DNA of 37,591 nucleotides from Candidatus Rokuibacteriota bacterium. GTDB lineage: Bacteria; Methylomirabilota; Methylomirabilia; Rokubacteriales; CSP1-6. The DNA lies in assembly GCA_016209635.1 (NCBI GenBank), contig JACQWC010000067.1, forward strand, positions 1 to 37,591, read 5' to 3'. Both the position numbers and the translations under genes were made by a program. Below the pieces are notes generated by a model. That model was not told the origin of the DNA and ran no database searches. It saw only the letters and a program-made list of their open reading frames with translations. Shown here in pieces: positions 32,721 through 37,591 of the stretch (positions are counted from its first letter, which is position 1; each line of letters begins with the position of its first letter).

Positions 32721-33591
32721 GGACGCCCTCCCGGCCGAAGAAGCCGCGTGGGCGAACGATCAGGACGAGGATCATGATGCCGAAGATCGCGATCGCCACC
32801 CGCTGGGGGTTCATCCAGAGGGAGAAGAGGCTCTGGGCGATGCCGATCACGAAGGCCGCCACGACCGAGCCGCCCATCGACCCCATCCCGCCCAGGATCA
32901 CGACGATGAAGGCGAGGAGGATCATCTCGACTCCCATCTGGGGGTACACGGTGAAGATCGGCGCGAGGAGGAGCCCGGCGAGAGCGGCCAGCGCGGCGGA
33001 GCCGGCGAAGGTGAGGGTGAAGACGCGCGGCACGTTGACGCCGAGCCCGTCCAGCATCTCGGCGTCCTGCACCGCGGCCCGCACGATGACGCCGGCGCGC
33101 GTCCGTGTGAAGAAGAGCCAGATGGCGACGAGGAGGAGGGAGGAGGTCGCGAGGAGGAACAGCCGGTAGTTCGGGTAGGTCATGCCGAGGAGCGGCGTCG
33201 AGCCGGTGACCGGCGGCAGGATGCGGCGCATGTCGCCGCCGAAGATCTGGCGCACGCCTTCGCGGAAGGCGAGCGCCAGGCCGAACGTGAGGATGAGAGC
33301 GTAGAGCGGTTCCCGCTTGTAGAGGGGGCGGAGGGTGGCGGCCTCGGTCAGGGCGCCGAGCGCGCCCACGAGGAGCGGCGCCACGACCAGCGCCACCCAG
33401 AAGGAGTGGGTCACGCCGATGACCGCGATCCCGGCGTAGGCGCCCATCATGTACAGCTCGCCGTGGGCGAAGTTCATCACGCCCAGCAGCCCGAAGATCA
33501 CCGTGAGGCCCAGCGCCAGCAGCCCCAGCGCGGCCCCGAAGACGAGGCCGTGCAAGAGCTGCGGCAGCAGGACCGCGACGACGTAGTCCAT
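32713..33591 (-). CDS. livH: Branched-chain amino acid-type ABC transporter permease LivH
   Basis: The 292-residue protein shows the LivH features GLVFGAALGLLALGLTVIFG, VMNFAHGELYMMGAYAG, LTFGLALAFREGVRQIFGG and VILGGMGSMGGSVVAAFVIG in about eight helices. ATG 33591 is the first gene of the livH-livM-livG-livF block on the minus strand; 145 bases separate it from the divergent molybdenum hydroxylase gene. A binding-protein gene (livK type) lies on the same strand beyond two + strand genes, not in the same transcript. Confidence 0.92.
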   Translation of the reverse strand: MDYVVAVLLPQLLHGLVFGAALGLLALGLTVIFGLLGVMNFAHGELYMMGAYAGIAVIGVTHSFWVALVVAPLLVGALGALTEAATLRPLYKREPLYALILTFGLALAFREGVRQIFGGDMRRILPPVTGSTPLLGMTYPNYRLFLLATSSLLLVAIWLFFTRTRAGVIVRAAVQDAEMLDGLGVNVPRVFTLTFAGSAALAALAGLLLAPIFTVYPQMGVEMILLAFIVVILGGMGSMGGSVVAAFVIGIAQSLFSLWMNPQRVAIAIFGIMILVLIVRPRGFFGREGVLE

Positions 33592-33699
33592 GATGATCGG
33601 GAGAGCGCCTCCGCAAGCGGGGCGGAGCGTAACATCAACCCCCGCCGTTTGTCACGCGGGGCAGGCCAGATGCGGGCGAAAGATCGTGCGAACGCGTCC

Positions 33700-33728
33700 T
33701 TGACGGAGCGCGCGAAGGTGACGATACT
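33700..33728 (+). promoter_or_regulatory. Sigma-70-like promoter of the molybdenum hydroxylase gene (leaderless)
   Basis: TTGACG (five of six) and GATACT (four of six) are exactly 17 bases apart. The -10 ends eight bases before ATG 33737, so the transcript should start at or just before the initiation codon. No Shine-Dalgarno motif precedes this ATG, in agreement with leaderless translation. Confidence 0.55.
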
Positions 33729-33736
33729 CGCGTGCC

Positions 33737-36103
33737 ATGCAGCGCGTAGCCAGCCCGAAACTCGTCGGAGCCCGGGTGCCACGAGTCGAGGACACCCGCC
33801 TGCTCGTGGGGGAAGGACGGTACGTCGACGACTTCAGGCCCACCGGATGCCTCTACGCGGCCTTTCTCCGGAGCCCTCACGCCCACGCCTGCCTCGCCCG
33901 CGTCGAGACCGGAGCCGCCCGGAGCCTGCCCGGGGTCGTGGTGGTGGTCACCGGCGAGGAGATGGCCGGCTGGACCAGGCCGGTACGGGCGGCCTCCAAG
34001 ATGGCGGGCTATCGCGTCTCCAGCTTTCCCGCTCTGGCATCCGGCAAGGTGCGGTACGTCGGGGAAGCGGTGGCCCTCGTGGTGGCCGAGAGCCGGTACG
34101 TCGCCGAGGACGCCGCCGAGCGGATCAGCGTCGACTACGAGCCGCTCGGGAGCGTCAGAGATCCCGAGGCCGCGCTGGCGCCGGGCGCCCCCGTGCTCCA
34201 CGACGAGGCCGGCGGGAACCTGATCGTGAGCCGGGAGTTCAGCCGCGGCGACGTCGACGGCGCGATCGACGCGGCGCCGGTCGTGGTACGCGGCCGCTTC
34301 CGCTTCCGCCGCCACACCGCCCTCTGCATGGAGAACCGGGGCTGCCTCGCGGAGTACAGCCTGGCCACCGGGATGCTGGTCCTCCGCTCCTCGACGCAGT
34401 GCCCCGGCCTCGTGCGCGACGTCCTCGCCGACCTCCTCGATCTACCCGAGCACCGCATCCGCGTGGTGGCGGCCGACGTGGGGGGCGGGTACGGCGCCAA
34501 GGCCTCGCTCTACCCGGAGGAGATCGCCGTGTGCGCGGTGGCCCGCCATCTCGGGCGGCCGGTGAAGTGGATCAGCGACCGCCGGGAGGATCTGCTGGCG
34601 ACCTCGCAGGCGTGGGACGAGACGATCGAGGCCGAGCTGGCCCTGACCGGCGAGGGCATCGTGCTCGGTCTTCGGGCCGAGGTGACCGCGGACATCGGCG
34701 CCTACTCGATCTACCCGTGGACCGCCGGCATCGAGCCCGTCCAGGTCATCAGCTTCCTCCCGGGACCGTATCGGGTGCCGACCTACCGCGGCCGCACGCG
34801 CGGCGTCGCCACCTGCAAGGCGCCGATGGGCCCCTACCGTGGCGTGGGGAGACCGCCCGCGGTGTTCGCGATGGAAGGGCTGCTCGACCGGGCCGCCCGG
34901 CGTCTCGGACTCGACCCGACAGAGATCCGCCTCCGCAACTTCATCCGGGGAGACGACTTCCCCTACAAGTCCCCGTCGGGGATCGTCTGGGACCGCTCGA
35001 GCTTCACCGAGACGCTGCTCCGGGCGCGTGACGCGCTCGGGTACGAGGCGGCGCGGGCGGACCAGGCCCGGGCGCGGACGGAAGGGCGGTGGGTCGGCAT
35101 CGGGATCGCCTCCTACGTCGAGCTGACCGGGATCGGCTCCGCCATCCCGGTCTCGCCGGGCATGCCGGTGGCGACGGGAACGGAGGCCGCCACCATCCGG
35201 GTCGATCCCGCCGGCACCGTCACCGCGGTCTTCGGGATCGCGTCCCACGGCCAGGGGCTCGAGACCTCGCTCGCGCAGATCGTCGCCGACGAAGTCGGCG
35301 TGAAGCTGGGGGACGTCCACGTGGTCCACGGCGACACGGCCCTGTCTCCCTATGGGACGGGGACGTACGCGAGCCGGAGCGCGGTGCTGGCGGGCGGGGC
35401 GGCCATCCTCGCCGGCCGTGCCGTCGCCGAGAAGGCCATGCGGATCGCCGCCCACCTGCTCGAGGCCGCCCCCGAGGACCTGACGATCCGGGAGGGTCGC
35501 ATCTCCGTGCGGGGGATGGCCGACCGGGCCGTCACCCTCCGCGATGTCGCCAGGGCCGCCTACTCGGGCGTGCGGCGGCTGCCGAAGGGGATGGAGCCGG
35601 GTCTCGAAGCCACCCGCTTCTACGATCCCTACTACGGCACCGCGTCCAACGCGACCCACGCCGCGGTCGTCGAGGTGGATCGGGACACCTTCGCGGTGAG
35701 GATCCAGCGCTACGTCGTCGCCGAGGACTGCGGCACCATCATCAACCCGCTGATCGTGGACGGGCAGGTGCACGGTGGGGTGGCGCAAGGGCTGGGGGCG
35801 GCACTGCTGGAGGAGATCGTGTACGACGAGAGCGGTCAGCTCCTTACCGGCACCCTGATGGACTACCTGGCCCCCACCGCCAGCGAGATCCCGACGATGG
35901 AGGTGCACCACCTGGAGACGCCGTCACCCACCACGCTCGGCGGCTTCCGCGGCATGGGGGAAGGGGGAACGATTGGGGCGCCGGCGGTCATCGCCAACGC
36001 CGTGGCCGACGCCCTGAGCCCGCTCGGCATCGAGGTGAACGAGCTCCCCATCACTCCGGAGCGGTTGTTCCGGCTGCTCAGGAAGGCCGGGGCGGTGGCC
36101 TGA
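33737..36103 (+). CDS. Molybdenum hydroxylase large subunit (xanthine dehydrogenase/aldehyde oxidase/CoxL family)
   Basis: The 788-residue protein begins VGARVPRVEDTRLLVGEGRY, the standard N-terminus of CoxL/XdhA-like subunits, and carries DVGGGYGAKASLYPEE, the active-site loop GPYRGVGRPPA (residues 365-375, the form II-like version, not the AYxCSFR loop of true CO dehydrogenases) and the catalytic Glu E742 in GMGEGGTIGAP. It binds molybdopterin-cytosine dinucleotide and hydroxylates aldehydes or heteroaromatics with water as the oxygen source. The FAD and 2Fe-2S subunits normally needed for electron transfer are not in the window on either side. A promoter-like element stands just before the start. 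An SDR gene follows after 16 bases. Confidence 0.9.
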   Translation: MQRVASPKLVGARVPRVEDTRLLVGEGRYVDDFRPTGCLYAAFLRSPHAHACLARVETGAARSLPGVVVVVTGEEMAGWTRPVRAASKMAGYRVSSFPALASGKVRYVGEAVALVVAESRYVAEDAAERISVDYEPLGSVRDPEAALAPGAPVLHDEAGGNLIVSREFSRGDVDGAIDAAPVVVRGRFRFRRHTALCMENRGCLAEYSLATGMLVLRSSTQCPGLVRDVLADLLDLPEHRIRVVAADVGGGYGAKASLYPEEIAVCAVARHLGRPVKWISDRREDLLATSQAWDETIEAELALTGEGIVLGLRAEVTADIGAYSIYPWTAGIEPVQVISFLPGPYRVPTYRGRTRGVATCKAPMGPYRGVGRPPAVFAMEGLLDRAARRLGLDPTEIRLRNFIRGDDFPYKSPSGIVWDRSSFTETLLRARDALGYEAARADQARARTEGRWVGIGIASYVELTGIGSAIPVSPGMPVATGTEAATIRVDPAGTVTAVFGIASHGQGLETSLAQIVADEVGVKLGDVHVVHGDTALSPYGTGTYASRSAVLAGGAAILAGRAVAEKAMRIAAHLLEAAPEDLTIREGRISVRGMADRAVTLRDVARAAYSGVRRLPKGMEPGLEATRFYDPYYGTASNATHAAVVEVDRDTFAVRIQRYVVAEDCGTIINPLIVDGQVHGGVAQGLGAALLEEIVYDESGQLLTGTLMDYLAPTASEIPTMEVHHLETPSPTTLGGFRGMGEGGTIGAPAVIANAVADALSPLGIEVNELPITPERLFRLLRKAGAVA

Positions 36104-36119
36104 CGGGAGGACGCGACCC

Positions 36120-36878
36120 ATGGATCTCGGACTTCGCGGGAAAGTCGCGCTGGTGACGGGCGCCGGTCGTGACATCGGCCGGGAGGTCGCCCTCCACCTG
36201 GGCCGGGAGGGCGCGACCGTCGTCGTCAACTACAGCCGGTCGGAGGCGGAGGCCCGCGCCACGGTGGCGGAGATCGAGGCGGCGGGGAGCGCCGCCGTGG
36301 CCTACGGCGCGGACATCGGGGACTACGACGCCGTCCGCCGCATGGCGGAGGACGTCGGCCGGGCGGTGGGGCCGATCGACGTCCTCGTCAACAACGCCGG
36401 GGTGGTGATCCCGCAGTTCTTCCTGGACACGAAGCCGGCGGACTGGCGTCGTCAGATCGACGTCGACCTCTACGGGGCCATCCACACCTGCCACGCGATC
36501 GCCCCCGGGATGGTGGCGCGCAAGTCCGGCCGCATCATCAACCTCACGGGCGACTCTGCGCGGGTGGGCCAGCCGCGCCTGTCCATCTCGGCGGCGGCGC
36601 GGGGCGGCGTCCTGACGCTGACGCGGACCCTCGCCCGCGAGCTGGGCCACGCGAACGTCACCGTGAACGCCGTGGCCTGCGGGTGGGTCCAGACCGGCCA
36701 CATGGACACGGCGTGGTGGGACGCCAACCGGGAGAAGATTCTCCAGTCCTATCCCATCCGGCGCCTGGGCCGACCCGACGACATCGCGCCGCTGGTGGCG
36801 TTCCTCGCGTCCGACCTCGCCTCCTGGATCACGGGCCAGACCATCAGCGTCAGCGGGGGCTACACGACGGTCGGCTGA
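36120..36878 (+). CDS. Short-chain dehydrogenase/reductase-fold protein with altered catalytic residues
   Basis: The 252-residue protein has the Rossmann motif VTGAGRDIGREVALHLG, LVNNAGVV, VNAVACGWVQT and WITGQTISVSGGYTT, as in FabG-like SDRs. The catalytic YxxxK is missing: the aligned RLSISAAARGGVLTL has S157 for Tyr and R161 for Lys. It probably binds NAD(P)H but should not run the usual Tyr/Lys proton relay. It follows the molybdenum hydroxylase gene by 16 bases on the same strand and is likely co-transcribed with it, perhaps acting on the same substrate series. It converges with the binding-protein gene, seven bases between stops. Confidence 0.85.
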   Translation: MDLGLRGKVALVTGAGRDIGREVALHLGREGATVVVNYSRSEAEARATVAEIEAAGSAAVAYGADIGDYDAVRRMAEDVGRAVGPIDVLVNNAGVVIPQFFLDTKPADWRRQIDVDLYGAIHTCHAIAPGMVARKSGRIINLTGDSARVGQPRLSISAAARGGVLTLTRTLARELGHANVTVNAVACGWVQTGHMDTAWWDANREKILQSYPIRRLGRPDDIAPLVAFLASDLASWITGQTISVSGGYTTVG

Positions 36879-36885
36879 CCAGGCG

Positions 36886-37591
36886 TCAGTTCTTCTTCTT
36901 GATCTCCCACGTGAAGCCCTCGACCGGGTCCTTGCCCACCATCGGCTCGCCGATCGTGTCCTTGCCGGCGAGCGTGGCGATCGGGATGTTCTTTCCCTTC
37001 TCCACCCGGTAGAGGTGCATGTCCATCACGACCTGGTGGTCCTCCTTGCGGATGCACTGGCGCCCGATGTGCGTCCCGTCGACGCACATCCCCTCGAGGG
37101 CCTCGGCCACTTTGTCGGAGTCGAAGCTCTTCACCTTCTCCACCGCCGCCGCCCAGAAGAGCATCGCGTCGTACGCGCCGGCCATGATGTTGGCGTCCAC
37201 CCCGAACTTCTTCTTGAACTTGGCGTTGAAGGCCTGCATGTGCCTGTCCGGGTTGTACGGCGAGTAGTGCGCGAGCTGGATGAACCCCTCCATCGGCTCC
37301 GCGATCGCCGGCAGGTCCTGCTGCAGCAGGAAGCAGTCGATGCCCGCCAGCTTGTACTTCTTGGTCATCCCGAAGGAGTGGAGCTGCGTCATCAGCCGGA
37401 GCGAGTCCGTGCCCGCGAAGGCGAGGAACAGCACGTCGGGGTTCTTGCCGTTGATGTCGCCGAACCACGGGCTGAAGTCCTTCGTGTCGAGCGGCGCGCC
37501 GGCCACGCCCACCACCTCGCCGCCGAGCTTCTCGATCGAGGTCTTGAACTGGCGGAAGTCCGACTGGCCCATCGCGTTGTCGGTGTAGAAG
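36886..37591 (-). CDS. LivK-type periplasmic substrate-binding protein, N-terminus beyond the window
   Basis: The minus-strand frame is open from the window edge (FYTDNAMGQSDFRQFKTSIE) to a TGA at 36886-36888, giving 234 residues of the C-terminal part. The segments LGGEVVGVAGAPLDTKDFSP, NPDVLFLAFAGTDSLRLMTQ, AGAYDAMLFWAAAVEKVKS and a final DPVEGFTWEIKKKN match type I periplasmic binding proteins of the branched-chain amino acid/urea/amide uptake group. It probably supplies ligand to LivHMGF encoded at 30282-33591, although two + strand genes separate them. The signal peptide is not visible, and ligand identity cannot be read. Confidence 0.88.
   Translation of the reverse strand, partial: FYTDNAMGQSDFRQFKTSIEKLGGEVVGVAGAPLDTKDFSPWFGDINGKNPDVLFLAFAGTDSLRLMTQLHSFGMTKKYKLAGIDCFLLQQDLPAIAEPMEGFIQLAHYSPYNPDRHMQAFNAKFKKKFGVDANIMAGAYDAMLFWAAAVEKVKSFDSDKVAEALEGMCVDGTHIGRQCIRKEDHQVVMDMHLYRVEKGKNIPIATLAGKDTIGEPMVGKDPVEGFTWEIKKKN

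Overview
This is a GC-rich (about 70% by eye), gene-dense bacterial window with 34 protein-coding loci, no rRNA, tRNA or CRISPR array, and no gene-free stretch above 300 bases. Gene content (branched-chain amino acid-type Liv ABC transporter, a family III CoA-transferase/crotonase operon, an orphan molybdenum hydroxylase, TMTC-like TPR membrane protein, GTG/TTG starts, possible selenocysteine use) resembles soil and subsurface lineages such as Rokubacteria/Methylomirabilota or deep-branching Proteobacteria. This placement is an inference, not a measurement.

Region 1 (1-7358) looks like an accessory, defence-type operon on the + strand. It holds the tail of an unidentified protein, an unrecognised 434-residue protein, a 674-residue phospholipase D (HKD)-type putative nuclease, a 1161-residue SNF2/RapA-like helicase with a large insertion, and a 129-residue unknown protein. 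The genes are joined by ATGA or longer overlaps. The combination matches no defence system I can name.

Region 2 (7623-18032) is mixed housekeeping and redox: a peroxiredoxin with an in-frame UGA at its catalytic position, a free-standing B3/B4 tRNA-editing-like domain, a DMT transporter, Nudix hydrolase, 3-methyladenine DNA glycosylase, metallo-beta-lactamase-fold hydrolase, amidase, alpha/beta hydrolase, a CcdA/DsbD-like membrane protein with a C-x-x-UGA motif, a broken peroxiredoxin/TlpA chimera that also carries a UGA at the catalytic site, and two methyltransferases, one fused to a GT2 glycosyltransferase. Each of the three UGA codons is followed by a plausible hairpin, so this may be a selenocysteine-decoding genome. 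No sel genes lie in the window.

Region 3 (18056-29527) contains a TMTC-like TPR protein, a four-gene catabolic operon (SDR, MDR reductase, CoA-transferase, crotonase), a frameshifted FecR-domain/beta-repeat surface protein, a second DMT transporter, a variant cis-prenyltransferase and a GH88-like hydrolase.

Region 4 (29624-37591) holds a TlpA-like thioredoxin, livF-livG-livM-livH, a molybdenum hydroxylase large subunit behind a possible leaderless promoter, a second SDR lacking the normal catalytic Tyr/Lys, and the C-terminal part of a LivK-type binding protein that runs off the window.
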